NCBI GenBank assembly: GCA_963747375.1
Contig: CAVVFL010000022.1
Location: 620,001-684,000, forward strand
Source: Sva-07 sp963747375
GTDB taxonomy: Bacteria; Actinomycetota; Acidimicrobiia; Acidimicrobiales; Ilumatobacteraceae
Direction of reading: 5' to 3'
DNA length: 64,000 nucleotides
In this document: positions 1 through 9,843 of the stretch, in pieces
How positions within the stretch are numbered: position 1 is the stretch's first letter
How the letters are laid out: every line of letters starts with the position of its first letter
The notes under the pieces: generated by a model
Told to the model about the DNA's origin: nothing
Seen by the model: only the letters and a program-made list of their open reading frames with translations
Database searches by the model: none
Translations under genes and position numbers: made by a program

Positions 1-594
1 CGCTGCATGAAGGCGAGATCGACGGTGGCGCCGGTGGGGTTGTGCGGGAACGAGATGACGAGCACGCGGGGCTTCGGCCAGCCGACATCCCAGGCGGTCT
101 GCAGGCTGTCCATGAAGTCGTCGGCGAAGTGCTCGCGCTGGGTCGGGTCGGCCAGGAACTTCATCGGCACCTGGCGGAGGTCGGCGCCGGCGAACAGCGG
201 GCCGTAGATGTGGATCGGGTAGCTCGGGCTCGGCACGATGGCGGCGTCGCCACGGTCGAGCAGCACCCACATCAGGTGGCTGAAACCCTCCTTCGAACCG
301 ATCGTGTTGGTGATCTCGAGCTCGGTGTCGAGGTCGACGTCCCACTTGTTCTTGTAGTAGCCGGCGATCGCCTCGCGGAGCTTCGGCAGGCCACGGCTCG
401 AGGGAGTAGCGGTGGTTCTTCGGGTTCCGGGCCGCCTCGGCGAGCTTGTCGACCGCGATCTGCGGCGACGGGATGTCGGGGTTGCCGAATCCGAGGTCGA
501 CGACGTCGGCGCCGGCACGACGTGCCTCGATCTTCAGGCCGTTGATGATCGAAAAGACGTACGGGGGCAGATTCTCGATGCGCCGGAACTCCAT
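1..594 (-). CDS. Class I/II PLP aminotransferase, AlaC-like (3' end outside window, one frameshift)
   Basis: The product begins MEFRRIENLPPYVF and continues with DVVDLGFGNPDIPSP, NHRYS, LREAIAGYY and SFPHNPTGAT, the fold-type I aminotransferase pattern found in alanine or LL-diaminopimelate-type enzymes. The N-P-T-G motif that contacts the substrate carboxylate is visible near the window edge. The PLP lysine lies beyond position 1. The ATG at 594 is the obvious start; the pyrophosphatase gene diverges 47 bp away. The frame breaks near 402, where a GGG run seems to hold one base too many: removing it restores HRYSSSRGLPKLREA. Exact substrate is uncertain; AlaC-type glutamate-pyruvate transaminase is the best guess. 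Confidence 0.8.
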   Translation of the reverse strand, partial: MEFRRIENLPPYVFSIINGLKIEARRAGADVVDLGFGNPDIPSPQIAVDKLAEAARNPKNHRYSLEPWPAEAPRGDRRLLQEQVGRRPRHRARDHQHDRFEGGFQPPDVGAARPWRRRHRAEPELPDPHLRPAVRRRRPPPGADEVPGRPDPARALRRRLHGQPADRLGCRLAEAPRARHLVPAQPHRRHRRSRLHAA

Positions 595-641
595 TTCGCT
601 GAGGGTATCTGGCCGCCTCGCGTGTGCGATGCTGGGAGGCA

Positions 642-1176
642 ATGCCGAAGACACCGTCTCCCGATTGCATCCACGTCGTCATCGAGATCCCCCGTGGAAG
701 CCGCAACAAGTACGAGATCGACCACGAGGACGGCAAGGTCTACCTCGACCGCCGGCTCTTCACGGCCACCACCTACCCCGCCGACTACGGCTTCGTGCCC
801 GACACGCTCGCCGGCGACGGCGACCCGCTCGACGCGCTGGTCCTGCTCGAGGACCCGGTGTATCCGGGCGTCATCGTCGAGTGCCGACCGGTCGGCGTGT
901 TGTACATGCGCGACGAGGCCGGCGAGGACGCCAAGCTCATCTGCGTGCCCCCCAAGGAGCCTCGCTTCGCCAACGTGAACGACATCAGCGAGTTGACCCC
1001 ACAACTCGTCGAGGAGATCCAGCACTTCTTCAACGTCTACAAGGCGCTCGAGCCCGGACAAGCACTCGTCGTCGGCCGGCATGGGCGGCGAGGCCGAAGC
1101 CTGGGCCGAGATCGACGTCGTCACGCGCCAACTACGTCCCGCACTGACTCACGGCGCTGACGTCAGCCGGCGCTGA
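642..1176 (+). CDS. ppa: Inorganic pyrophosphatase, family I (one frameshift near the end)
   Basis: Soluble family I pyrophosphatase, hydrolysing PPi to two phosphates. The family core is clear: EIPRGSRNKYE, DRRLFTATTYPADYGF, the signature GDGDPLDALVLLE with its metal-binding aspartates, and EIQHFFNVYKALEPG. The ATG at 642 follows GGGAGG (634-639), with spacing shorter than usual. The frame breaks near 1056 in a CCCGG run. One added G gives DKHSSSAGMGGEAEAWAEID, which resembles the normal C-terminus and runs to a stop at 1176, overlapping the end of the convergent ROK kinase. The uncorrected frame ends in an arginine-rich tail that is not family-like. Confidence 0.9.
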
Positions 1177-2137
1177 TCAGCGCAAGCGTCGGGAGCAGTG
1201 CGGCGCCCACGGCGCCGGCGAGCGGCGCCCAGCTCGGCGAACTCGACGCGCGGCATCGGCCGCAGATGCGGCTGGTACAGCAGCTCGCCGTACCACCGCA
1301 CGATCGGTTCGAGGTAGAGATCGGCCCCGCGACGCGAGACCACCACCGAGCACGAACATCTCCGGATCGAAGACGTTGGTGAGGTTCGACAGGCCGAGCG
1401 CGACCCAGCGGGCGAAGTCGTCGATCACCGCGAGCGCCTCGGGGTCGCCGTCGCGGGCGGCGGCCTGGACGTGCTCGCCACGCACCGCCTCGGGTCGCCG
1501 CCGGCATGGCGAACCACGTCGTGGAGTCGATGCCCGCGTCGCGGCCTCGCGGGCGAGCATCGCCAGCCCGGAGCCCGACGCGTACCGCTCCCAGCATCCG
1601 CGCCGACCGCACGGGCATCGCGGTCCGTCCGGGTCGACCGACCATGTGACCGAACTCGCCGGCGAAACCGTTCATGCCCGCGCAGGCACGGCGCCGTTGG
1701 CGACGAGCCCGCCACCGATGCCGGTGCCGAGCGTGACCAGCATCATGTTGTCGGACCCTCGGGCCGGCGCCGAGCTGCCACTCGGCGACGGTCGGCGCAC
1801 GTGGCGTCGTTGTCGACGCACACGGTGGTACCGCGCCGTTCGCCGAGGAGTCGGGCGATCTCGAAGTCGGCAACACCGTCGAGGTTCGGTGCCGCTCGCA
1901 GCACGCCGTCGACGGGTGACGAGGCCGGGGACCCCCACGCCGAGACTGCCGCACTCCCCCAGTTCGTCGGCCAGTTCGACCAGCGTGTCGACCAGCGCCC
2001 CGAGGCTGCCCTCGCCCGCGGCGTCGGTCGCTGGGCGGTTGCCGACGACGTTGCCGCTCAGGTCGAGGGCGACACCCTGCGCCTTGGTTCCGCCGACGTC
2101 GATGCCGACCGCCGGATCGCGCCAGCGGGCCGCTCAC
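1163..2137 (-). CDS. ROK-family glucokinase (about eight frameshifts)
   Basis: Sugar kinase of the ROK family, probably ATP-dependent glucokinase. Fragments in three frames reconstruct it in order: AVGIDVGGTKAQGVALDL (phosphate binding), GVGVPGLVT, CVDNDATCA, LVTLGTGIGGGLVANG, MNGFAGEFGHM, the zinc motif CPCGRRGCWERYASGSGL and NVFDPEMFVLGGGL. The GTG at 2137 overlaps the stop of the SRPBCC gene as GTGA, indicating translational coupling. It is the last gene of a minus-strand run PimB / membrane protein / SRPBCC / ROK, an arrangement also known around actinobacterial glucokinase genes. With all key motifs preserved, the broken frame is more likely sequence error than decay. Confidence 0.8.
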   Translation of the reverse strand: MSGPLARSGGRHRRRRNQGAGCRPRPERQRRRQPPSDRRRGRGQPRGAGRHAGRTGRRTGGVRQSRRGGPRPRHPSTACCERHRTSTVLPTSRSPDSSANGAVPPCASTTTPRAPTVAEWQLGAGPRVRQHDAGHARHRHRWRARRQRRRACAGMNGFAGEFGHMVGRPGRTAMPVRSARMLGAVRVGLRAGDARPRGRDAGIDSTTWFAMPAATRGGAWRARPGRRPRRRPRGARGDRRLRPLGRARPVEPHQRLRSGDVRARWWSRVAGPISTSNRSCGGTASCCTSRICGRCRASSSPSWAPLAGAVGAALLPTLALISAG

Positions 2138-2581
2138 GCCTCGGCGCGGACTTTCAGCTCGCGCACCGTGTTGAGGATGCGCACCTCGGCGCGCCGCTTC
2201 ACGAAGCCGGGCAGCGGGACGACGAGGTCGATCTGCAGGTCGTAGCGCACCGTCGGTGCGACCACCGTCGTCGGGATCGAACCGCCACACGCCGTCGATC
2301 GAGCGCTGGATGTCACCGCTGAGCATCGTCCAGCCCATCTCGAACGGGGCGTTGCGTGTAGTCGTACTTCAGCGTGTAGTGCGTGCTGCGCCCGAGCGCC
2401 GAGGCCCGGAACTCGACCTCGAGCGGGCGACCGAGCTCGTCGGTCGGCGCGGATGATGACGTCCTTGATGTCGTGCGCCCACACCGGGTAGCTCTCGAGG
2501 TCGAGCAGCGATCTGCCACACCCGCTCGTGCGGGGCGTCGATGGTGATGATCTCGGTCGCGGTCTCAGCCATGTCGACCAT
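2134..2581 (-). CDS. SRPBCC (START/polyketide cyclase-like) protein, frameshifted
   Basis: Small single-domain helix-grip protein of about 145 residues. Recoverable pieces are ATEIITIDAPHERVW, LDLESYPVWAHDIKDVIIR, FEMGWTMLSGDIQRSIDGVWRF and PLPGFVKRRAEVRILNTV, ending RELKVRAEA. This pattern and the basic C-terminal helix match the SRPBCC proteins encoded beside PimB in mycobacteria (Rv2185c type). ATGs at 2581 and 2572 are both possible starts. The gene overlaps the membrane protein upstream and ends in GTGA with the ROK kinase start. At least three shifts lie between about 2300 and 2530. The ligand is unknown; a lipid is a reasonable guess given the neighbourhood. Confidence 0.7.
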
Positions 2582-3086
2582 TCTTGTCGATCTCGGCGTC
2601 GAAAGTGACGACATCGGCGACGCGGCGGGAACACGCCGTGGAATGCGCACCACAATCCGTTCAGGCCGATGCCGAACATCGGCACCAGGACACCGACGGC
2701 CAACGACGTGCCCGGCGAGCCGTCCTCGGCCTCCGATCGGGCGATCGCCGTGGCCAGGCCGACCGACGGTCTGCACGACGAGCATCGCCAACATGATCCG
2801 ACGCACACGCGGCGGCGTCGGCGCGCCCAGCAGCAGGTAGACCTGGGTGACCGAGATCTGTTCCTCTCGACTGCGCTGGACGGCGTTGAAGAACGACCAG
2901 ATGAACGCGAACACCCCGACGGCGAACAACACCATCGCCGTGACCGCGCCGACCCACTGGCTGGCGGTCGAGAACACCACCGCGGCGGTGACCGCGGTGA
3001 CGACGAACGCGACCGTTCCGATCACATCGGCGAACACGATGACGTCGCCGGCCGCCCGGTTGCCGGTGTCGGGGGTGTCGCTCACG
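2565..3086 (-). CDS. Small integral membrane protein conserved beside SRPBCC/PimB (frameshifted)
   Basis: Starts at GTG 3086 (MSDTPDTGNRAAGDVIVFAD). Predicted hydrophobic segments cover VIGTVAFVVTAVTAAVVF, AVTAMVLFAVGVFAFIWSFF, the MLAMLVVQTV region and LAVGVLVPMFGIGLNGLW, giving about four membrane spans. Between spans 2 and 3 there is a charged stretch (QRSREEQISVTQVYLL). The end FHGVFPPRR plus VADVVTFDAEID is reached only after shifts near 2740 and 2625. Its stop overlaps the SRPBCC start, so the two are probably cotranslated. Function is not known. Confidence 0.65.
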
Positions 3087-3128
3087 GGTGCCAGTCTGCC
3101 AGCCGAGTCCACCAGGACGGCCAGTGGG

Positions 3129-4251
3129 TCAGTCGTACACGCCGAGCGTCTCGCCGAGACGGCGGGCGAGCACGTCGTAGGCGAACTCGTCCAGCGCCCG
3201 CTGCCGTGAACGCTCGCCCATCCTGCGCCGCAGATCGTCGTCGTCGAGCAGCCGGGTGAAGGCGTCGACGACCGACTGCACGTCGTCGGGGTCGGAGATC
3301 ACGATGCCGGTCTCACCGTCGGCGACGGCCTCGGCCGCACCACCGGAGTCGCCCGCCACCTGAGGGACGCCGCACGACGCGGCCTCGACGAACACGATGC
3401 CGAAGCCCTCCTGCTCGAGTCCACCCCATCGATTGCGGCAGAGCATCGTGAAGACGTCGCCGCATCCGTAGAGCAACGGCAGGTCGGCGTTCGGGATGCG
3501 ACCGAGGAACCGCACCGGCGCGTCGAGTTCGGTCGCCAGCTTCTCGCAGGCGGTCGCGGTCTCGGCCGCCTCCCGCGATCACGAGCATCAGGTCGGGTCG
3601 TGTCAGCCGAAGGCGGGCGACCGCGCGGATGGCGGTGTCGAAGCCCTTGCGCGGGACGAGCCGCGAGACGCCGACGATGACCTCGGCGTCGACCGGGATC
3701 CCGAAGTGCTCGCGGGCAGCGGTGCGCTCGTCGTCTGTCAGGGGGCGGAACTTGTCGGGGTCCACACCGCAGGGCACGACGGTGATCGGCAACTCCCGTC
3801 CCGCCGCGTGTTCACCCTCGGCCGCCGGGTACCCACCGGCGGCGATGATCTTGCGGGCGCGACGCAGCGTGTAGGCCAACGTCTGCTTGGCTCCGGGGAG
3901 CCGACCGGGCACCGTGACCTCGGCGCCGTGCAGCACGAGGTCGTACGGAAGCTGCAGCGACGGCCCGATCAGACCGAGCGGCACGGCGGGGTCGATCACG
4001 ACGAAGTCGGCGCCGAAGTCCTTGGCCAGTTCGTTGACCTGATGAACCATCCAGGGATGCGGAAGCAGCACCGGCTCGCGGGTGCGCTCGATGCGGTACG
4101 GCTCGCCGGCGTCGAACTCGGCCGTGCCCGCGTACGGGCTGGTGAGCACCGCGAACGATTCGGGCGGCAGCCGGCGCCACCACTCCCACAGCAGCGACTG
4201 GATCCCGCCGATCTTCGGTGGAAAGTCGTTCGTGACCAGCAGGTGCTTCAC
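3129..4251 (-). CDS. GT4 glycosyltransferase, PimB-like phosphatidylinositol mannosyltransferase (one frameshift)
   Basis: GT-B glycosyltransferase of about 375 residues that probably adds mannose from GDP-mannose to a phosphatidylinositol-mannoside acceptor on the inner membrane face. N-terminal domain: KHLLVTNDFPPKIGGIQSLL. Nucleotide-sugar domain: VIVGVSRLVPRKGFDTAIRA and the E-x7-E motif EGFGIVFVEAASCGVPQVAG. The frame breaks near 3568; correction gives IAGGG-ETATACEKLATELDAPVRFLGR. The GTG at 4251 overlaps the QueG stop (GTGA). PimB identity rests on the neighbouring membrane protein and SRPBCC gene and on later TrpD and DnaQ-UvrC synteny; the donor and acceptor are inferred. Confidence 0.75.
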
Positions 4252-5311
4252 GCGTGGGCGCGTTCGTCGAGTCGGGCTGCGGCCCAGACGGCGTGTTCGG
4301 CGAGGATCGGATCGATGCCCGAACGGTAGTGGTCGACGACTCGTCGGATGCGTCCATCGGACGGATCACCGATGTTGCCGATCACGACGAGTGCGTTGCG
4401 TCGCACCCATCGCAGATCCCGGTCGGCGATGTACCAGTGGCCGTATCGGTCGTTGATCCAGTCGTCGTCGGCGTCGAGCAGTTCGAGCGCGTCGACCCAT
4501 GCGTCGGCACCGGGGTCGAGTTCGATCGTGTTTCGGCGGCCGAGACGGACCGAGATCGGGCAGGCGTCCTGGCAGTCGTCGCAGCCGTAGATCCGGTCGC
4601 CGATGGCGGTGCGGTACTCGAGGGCGATCGAGCCGGGCTTCTGCAGCACCCAGCTCAGGCAGCGGTTGGCGTCGATCACGCCGGGAGCGATGATCGCGCC
4701 GGTCGGACAGTCGTCGATGCACCGCACGCACGAACCGCATCCGTCGGGCGCAGGCCCCGGCGTGGCGGCGTAGCGGGGCTGACGTGATGATCGCAGCCGA
4801 GCACGAACCAGCTGCCGGCTCCGGGGAGCAGCAGGTTGGCGTTCTTGCCGTACCAGCCGAGGCCGGCCCGATGGGCAACCGCTCGGTCGACGATCGAGTT
4901 GTCGTCGGCGAACGCGACCGCTCGGTGGTCGGCTCGGCGGATCTGTCGTGAGACGTCACGCAGCGCCGCTCGCAGCGGTGCGTAGTGGTCGACCCAGGCA
5001 TAGCGCCCGACCCTCGCGTGCGGACCGGATCCATCCGGCGGCTGCGGCGGATCGTCGTCGGTCAGGTAGGGCTTGGCCGCCACGATGACCGACCGGGCCC
5101 CGGCCACTGCCCGTGTCGGGTCGGTCGATCGTTCGGGGTCCCGGTAGGTGAACCCCATGTCACCGTGGAGGCCTGCCTCGCGACGTCGGAACAGCTCCGC
5201 ACGTGCGTCGGAAAGGACGTCGGCCGACGTGACACCGACATGGGTGATCCCGGCCTCGGCCAGTCGTCCCCGGATCTCGTCGATCGACGGGAGCGGATCG
5301 GGGCGACGCAC
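4248..5311 (-). CDS. queG: Epoxyqueuosine reductase QueG (two frameshifts)
   Basis: Cobalamin-dependent iron-sulfur enzyme that reduces epoxyqueuosine to queuosine in tRNA. The N-terminal part has GITHVGVTSADVL, GLHGDMGFTYRDPERSTDP, SVIVAAKPYL, VGRYAWVDHY and GLGWYGKNANLLLPGAGSWFVLG. Two 4Fe-4S motifs follow: CGSCVRCIDDCPTG and CDDCQDACP. A C-terminal HEAT-like repeat (VRRNALVVIGNIGD) is present. Shifts near 4790 and 4757 separate the halves. GTG at 5311 is a reasonable start; another GTG lies at 5341. It overlaps the downstream glycosyltransferase by 4 bp. Confidence 0.85.
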
Positions 5312-5428
5312 GGCGCACAGGGTATGTCGACCGGTCGGCACGCAGGCCGACGTTCCCCGACGCCGGCAGATGCAGCGTCGGATGTCGGCGATTCTGACGA
5401 TTCCCCGTGGGCCTGGCCGTGTCGCCGG

Positions 5429-6643
5429 TCAGGCGGCGGTTCGTCGCCCGGGCGGCCCGGTGGTGTGGATGGTTCCGTCGGGCATCCGCAGCGTGACCTC
5501 ACGGTTCGGACCCAGCTCGATGACCCAGCCGTCGTGGTGGATCTTGCCGTGATGTTTCGAACACACCGGCACCAGATTCTCGAGATCCGTTCGTCCCCCG
5601 TGGCGCCACCAGATGATGTGGTGCAACTCGCAGCGGTCGTAGCCGACGGTGCAGCCCGGGATGGCACACGCGTTGTAGAGGCCTCGGAGCGCCCGGCGCT
5701 GCGCCCGGTTCGCCAGCCGTGTCGTCCGCCCCAGATTCAGCTCGCCGGGCGCGTGGAGCACGACTCCGTTGCGGATGACCACCGTCGTGACGTCGGCGTC
5801 ACCGGCGAGTTCGGCCAACACGCGGGCGGGAATGCTCGACCGGGATCGACCACTCCGCCACCGGCCCCACCACCCTCGGCGCGTCAGCGTCGACCACCAC
5901 GAGATACTCAGGGCGCCCGGGTTTGCCGCTCGCCGCACCGCCAACAGCCGCTCCAACGCATGGGCTGCGAGGAACTTCTGCTTCTCGATCGGATCGGTCG
6001 GACACCGATCCGGCACCCGCTCTGCGAACAACGTCTCGATCGCACCCTCCAACTTCGCGGCCAACTTCACGCCGGTGACCGGATCGAACCGACCCCGCAG
6101 GTTCCACATCCCGTCGGGGTCCACCCACGTGGTCAACCTGGTGTTCGCCTTCTGGCGTTCCAGACGGTCGAGGCCGTCGTCGGCCTGCAACCGGGTGGCT
6201 TCCAACCGGACCCGTTTCGCGAACTCGTCCACCGTCGCCGCCACCGCCACATCAGCCAACTGGTCCACCCGGTCGAACAACGCCGACCGCTGCCGATCGT
6301 CCAACTGCTTCGAACATCGCGTCACGACATCGACATGAGCCGCAGTGATGGCACCATCGCCCAACCGCTCTGCCAGATTTGGCGTGCGTCCCAACGTGAC
6401 AGCACGGTCCGTGGACTTGGCCGCCTGACCGACGGAGGTCTTCGAGGTCTTCGCGATCGTTGCCTCGGGAAACGACATCTTCGACGCCAACTGCGTCACC
6501 AGCGCAGCGTGCTGTGCGTCGGCCCACGCCGTCACCTCTCGCACGGCGACCAGGCCGGCTTCGATCAACCCGGCGTCAGCAGCACCATCGGCGCGTACCG
6601 CGGCAATGCGCTCCACCCGCTCGAAGACCGCCGAGACCTCCAT
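5429..6643 (-). CDS. DUF222 / HNH endonuclease domain protein (13E12-like)
   Basis: About 404 residues. The N-terminal DUF222 region has GLVAVREVTAWADAQHAALV and TRCSKQLDDRQRSALFDRV, followed by a C-terminal HNH nuclease: CELHHIIWWRHGGRTDLENL and CSKHHGKIHHDG, holding the histidine-asparagine-histidine metal site. The frame is open throughout, but between about 5838 and 5925 the sequence turns into low-complexity W/R/S. Another frame there reads RPEYLVVVDADAPRVVGPVA, so two compensating indels are likely. Family members are multicopy and often mobile in actinobacteria; biological role is unclear. It starts 3 nt after the stop of the CxxC protein. Confidence 0.85.
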   Translation of the reverse strand: MEVSAVFERVERIAAVRADGAADAGLIEAGLVAVREVTAWADAQHAALVTQLASKMSFPEATIAKTSKTSVGQAAKSTDRAVTLGRTPNLAERLGDGAITAAHVDVVTRCSKQLDDRQRSALFDRVDQLADVAVAATVDEFAKRVRLEATRLQADDGLDRLERQKANTRLTTWVDPDGMWNLRGRFDPVTGVKLAAKLEGAIETLFAERVPDRCPTDPIEKQKFLAAHALERLLAVRRAANPGALSISWWSTLTRRGWWGRWRSGRSRSSIPARVLAELAGDADVTTVVIRNGVVLHAPGELNLGRTTRLANRAQRRALRGLYNACAIPGCTVGYDRCELHHIIWWRHGGRTDLENLVPVCSKHHGKIHHDGWVIELGPNREVTLRMPDGTIHTTGPPGRRTAA

Positions 6644-6646
6644 CGC

Positions 6647-6952
6647 TCAGGCGCCGACCCGGGCCACGACGCCCTGCTCGAAGTCGGCCACGCTGACGAA
6701 CTCGACCGGATCGTCGACCAGTCCCGCACGCCGGAACAACGCCACCGCTCGATCGGCCGCCGAGACCGGCGCATCAACCGCCACCGTGACGAGGGCGATC
6801 GGCCCGTCGTCGTTGGCCAGCAGGTGGGTCACGATGCACTCGGCGCACGCCGTCGTACCGGTGGCGACGCAGGTGTTGCACTCGATCGAGAAGGCCGGGC
6901 CGTCGATCTGATCGGCGCTGTCGATGTCGGAATTCTTCATACTCCCCATCAT
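6647..6952 (-). CDS. Small protein with paired CxxC motifs (putative zinc-binding)
   Basis: About 100 residues. A compact CNTCVATGTTACAECIV carries two CxxC pairs that could hold one zinc. The C-terminal half (ALFRRAGLVDDPVEFVSVADF) looks globular and acidic. ATG codons at 6952, 6949 and 6940 are possible starts; a GGGGAG lies too close to the last to favour it. It sits directly upstream of the HNH gene on the same strand and diverges from the acyltransferase. No family name is recognised. Confidence 0.6.
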   Translation of the reverse strand: MMGSMKNSDIDSADQIDGPAFSIECNTCVATGTTACAECIVTHLLANDDGPIALVTVAVDAPVSAADRAVALFRRAGLVDDPVEFVSVADFEQGVVARVGA

Positions 6953-7022
6953 GACGAGGGGGTGTCACAGGGGGTTGAGAACTCTGATCACCCTTCCGCC
7001 CGCCGCACCGAAGTCCGCGACC

Positions 7023-8493
7023 ATGGAACCGATGAAGCAACTCACCGGGCTCGACGCGTCGTTCCTCTACATGGAGACGCCGAACAACTACGGCCACGTG
7101 AGCAGCATCGCCATCTACGAGCGACCCGACGACGCGGACTACGACCCGTACCTGGCCGCCAGGGAGATGATCCTGTCGCACCTCGACGTCGCCGAGCCGT
7201 ACCGCCGACGCATCGTCGGAGCCCCGTTCGGCCTCGACCGTCCGTACTGGATCGAGGACCCCGACTTCGACATCGACTACCACGTCCGCCACCTCTCGCT
7301 CCCGCCGCCCGGATCCGACCGACAGCTCGCCGATCAGGTCGCCCGGATCGTGAGCCGTCACTGCGACCGCACCCGCCCACTGTGGGAGCTGTACGTGATC
7401 GAGGGCCTCGAATCCGGCCACTTCGCGGTGCTGACCAAGATGCATCACGCCACCGTCGACGGAGCGGCCGGCGCGATCCTCACCACGCTGATGCTCGACA
7501 CCGAACCGGACGCGCCGCCGGTCGTGCCCGGCCCACTGCCTGAACCCGAGCCCGTGCCGTCCGAACGCGAGATGTTGGTCCGGTCGATCGGCAGCCTGAT
7601 GCGCCGCCCCGACCGGACGATCCGCCTGCAACTGCGCCTCGCACAACAGTTCGCCGAGGCCGCCCGCCTGCAGGGCACCCAGGAGTTGATCGGCGCCACC
7701 CGCCGCGTGTTCACCGGCGCTCGCCGACGACCCCGCACCGACCGCGACTCGGTGCCTGCGGCCCCAAGCACGCCGGCACCACGCACGTCGTTCAACGCCA
7801 TGGTGTCACCCCATCGTCGAGTGGCGTTCCGGTCGGTGCCGATGGAGCGCATCAAGGAGGTCAAGAACGCCGCGGGCGCGACGGTCAACGACGTCGTCAT
7901 GGCGGCGTGTGCCGGAGCCGTGCGCTCCTATCTCGAGGGTCGGGACGAACTCCCGGACGAGCCGTTGATCGGCATGGTGCCGGTTTCGATCCGCACGGGC
8001 GCCGAAGCCGAGGTGTGGACCAACCGCGTCTCGGCGCTGTTCTGCCAACTCCCCACCCACCTCGCCGACCCACTCGAGCGGATCGCGTTCATCCACGAGG
8101 CGATGGCCGAGGCCAAGACCGACTTCGACCTGCTTCCCGCCGACGCGATGGTCGAACTGGCCGAAATGGCACCCCCGGCCCTCGCCGGAGCGTGCCGCTC
8201 GGATGTCGGCAGCGTTCCGGATCACCGATCGCGTCAACCCGCCGATGAACCTCGTGATCTCCAACGTGCCAGGGCCTCGGCAGCCGCTCTACATGCGAGG
8301 CGCGAAGATGCTGCACTACATCCCCGTCAACACGATCTCCGACGGCGTCGGGCTCAGCATCACCGTGCAGAGCTACGTCGACACGCTCGACTTCGGTCTG
8401 GTCGCCGACCGTGAACTCGTTCCCGACCTCTGGGGGCTCTGCGACCTCTGCGTCGACGAGATCGAGGTGCTCGCGTCCGCCGTCGGCCTCTGA
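7023..8493 (+). CDS. WS/DGAT-type wax ester synthase / diacylglycerol acyltransferase (one frameshift)
   Basis: Bifunctional acyltransferase family making triacylglycerol or wax esters from acyl-CoA; probably membrane-associated. About 490 residues begin KQLTGLDASFLYMETPNN, typical of the actinobacterial family. The catalytic HHATVDG (HHxxxDG) is near residue 141. Further conserved motifs are GATVNDVVMAACAGAVR, PVSIRT and NLVISNVPGPRQPLY. A shift near 8190 separates PPALA from MSAAFRITDRV, after which the protein continues normally to the stop. ATG at 7023 or 7032 could be used. It implies storage-lipid metabolism. Confidence 0.88.
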
Positions 8494-8608
8494 GCCGACC
8501 GGCACCGCTCAGATCGGGCCGTCAGGTCTCGATCTTCCCGGTCGCTTCGGTCTCACGGGCTCTTGGGCCACCTGCAGCCACGCCGTCGGAGAACGGGCAA
8601 TGCCCGGC

Positions 8609-9826
8609 TCAGAGCGTCGCGAGGAACGCGTTGCTCGGCACGACGTTGGCGCCGAGCGTCCGAACGTCACGAACGATCTCGGCGTCGTTGGTGACCACGA
8701 CGACGGCCCGTTTCGCCGGCAACCGGCGCACCTCGTCACGGATCACGTCGTCGGCGATCACCCCTTCGGGCGAGTACGCCACACGCACCATGCGTCGCCG
8801 ATCGGCGTGCGCACCGACAACCGTGGAACCGTCGAAGATCACGGTGACGTCGGTGCCGTGACGACGCGCCAGGTTCTCGAGCCCGTCGAGCAGGCGTCGC
8901 CGCTGCTCCTCGAGCCGCTCGGTCGGCCAACCCAGCATCGCGACGTTGTAGCCGTCGACCACGACAGCAGCGTCCGTTCGCACCAGGAACTCCGCCGCCG
9001 CCCGCGACGAAGCAATGACTCCGCCAGGTAGCCGCAGAGGCCGACGGTGTTCGGCGATCGCGTTCGGCCGGACCATCCGACGAGGCGGTCTCCGGACCCA
9101 AGGAGGCCACCAACGCATCGATGCGATCGCCGATCGCCCGCGTGGCCATCGCGATGTCGTCGAGTTCGCCGACGTCGACCGCGGCACGGGCGCGGGCGGT
9201 GGAACGACCACCGGCGCCGCATCACTCCCCGGACGCGCCGCCTCGAGCTTGGTTCGAAGCGCCGCCTCACGGTCGCGGGCGTGACGCGCCTCGTTGCGAA
9301 CGTCGACGAGTTCGCTGCGCAACTCGCCGACGGTCTCCTCGGCCTTCGCGAGGTCGGCGCGAACCCCGTCGAGTTCGTCGCGCAGCGAGTCGAGCGTCGC
9401 CTGCTGCTCGACGATGGTGGCCTGCGAGCGGATCGCCACCTGTTCGGCCGCGACCCGTCGTTTCTCGGCTCGCTTCAGTGCCGTCCGCAGGTCGGTGTCG
9501 TGTTCCTCGGCCGCACGGACGGCGAGCAGCTCCCGGATCTGATCCTCCCAGCCGGTGGGCCGCTGCAACCACAGGATCCCGATCGGATCGACGAGCTCGG
9601 GCACTGCGCCGACGGCAATTCTCGAGCGGAAGGTGTCGTCGACCTCGATGACCCGGCGGAGTCGGCCGAGTGCGCCGGTCGGAATTCGAGCGACCCCGAA
9701 CTGCGCCCGCAGCTCCTTGGGAAACGGCAGCGATCGCTTGCCCTTGTTGGCCTCCTCGGCGACCAGGACGGCGAACTCGATCGCCGAACGCAGGTCACGG
9801 TGCTCGATCTCGAGCGGCTCGGCCAT
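8609..9826 (-). CDS. NYN-domain (PIN-like) RNase with coiled coil
   Basis: About 405 residues. The N-terminal domain (IEFAVLVAEEANKGKRSLPF) is followed by a long coiled coil of roughly residues 110-200, rich in E/A/R/L (ALKRAEKRRVAAEQVA, LRDELDGVRADLAKAEETV). A C-terminal NYN/YacP-like domain has VVVDGYNVAMLGWP, VTVIFDGSTV, EGVIADDVIRDEV and VVVTNDAEIVRDVR, with the acidic metal ligands of PIN-like nucleases. A compensated frame pair between about 9050 and 9185 hides the native linker (GELDDIAMATRAIGDRIDAL). It diverges from the DnaQ-GIY-YIG gene across two LexA-like boxes. RNA substrate unknown. Confidence 0.8.
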   Translation of the reverse strand: MAEPLEIEHRDLRSAIEFAVLVAEEANKGKRSLPFPKELRAQFGVARIPTGALGRLRRVIEVDDTFRSRIAVGAVPELVDPIGILWLQRPTGWEDQIRELLAVRAAEEHDTDLRTALKRAEKRRVAAEQVAIRSQATIVEQQATLDSLRDELDGVRADLAKAEETVGELRSELVDVRNEARHARDREAALRTKLEAARPGSDAAPVVVPPPAPVPRSTSANSTTSRWPRGRSAIASMRWWPPWVRRPPRRMVRPNAIAEHRRPLRLPGGVIASSRAAAEFLVRTDAAVVVDGYNVAMLGWPTERLEEQRRRLLDGLENLARRHGTDVTVIFDGSTVVGAHADRRRMVRVAYSPEGVIADDVIRDEVRRLPAKRAVVVVTNDAEIVRDVRTLGANVVPSNAFLATL

Positions 9827-9843
9827 GCCTCGACAATACTGCA

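Noticed and set aside
4985..7543. 852-codon plus-strand open frame
   Set aside because: Antisense to QueG and the HNH protein; no domain, composition typical of a shadow frame.
8594..8606. CGGGCA-A-TGCCCG palindrome after the acyltransferase
   Set aside because: Six-bp arms with a 1-nt centre between convergent genes; too short for a terminator and not recurrent.
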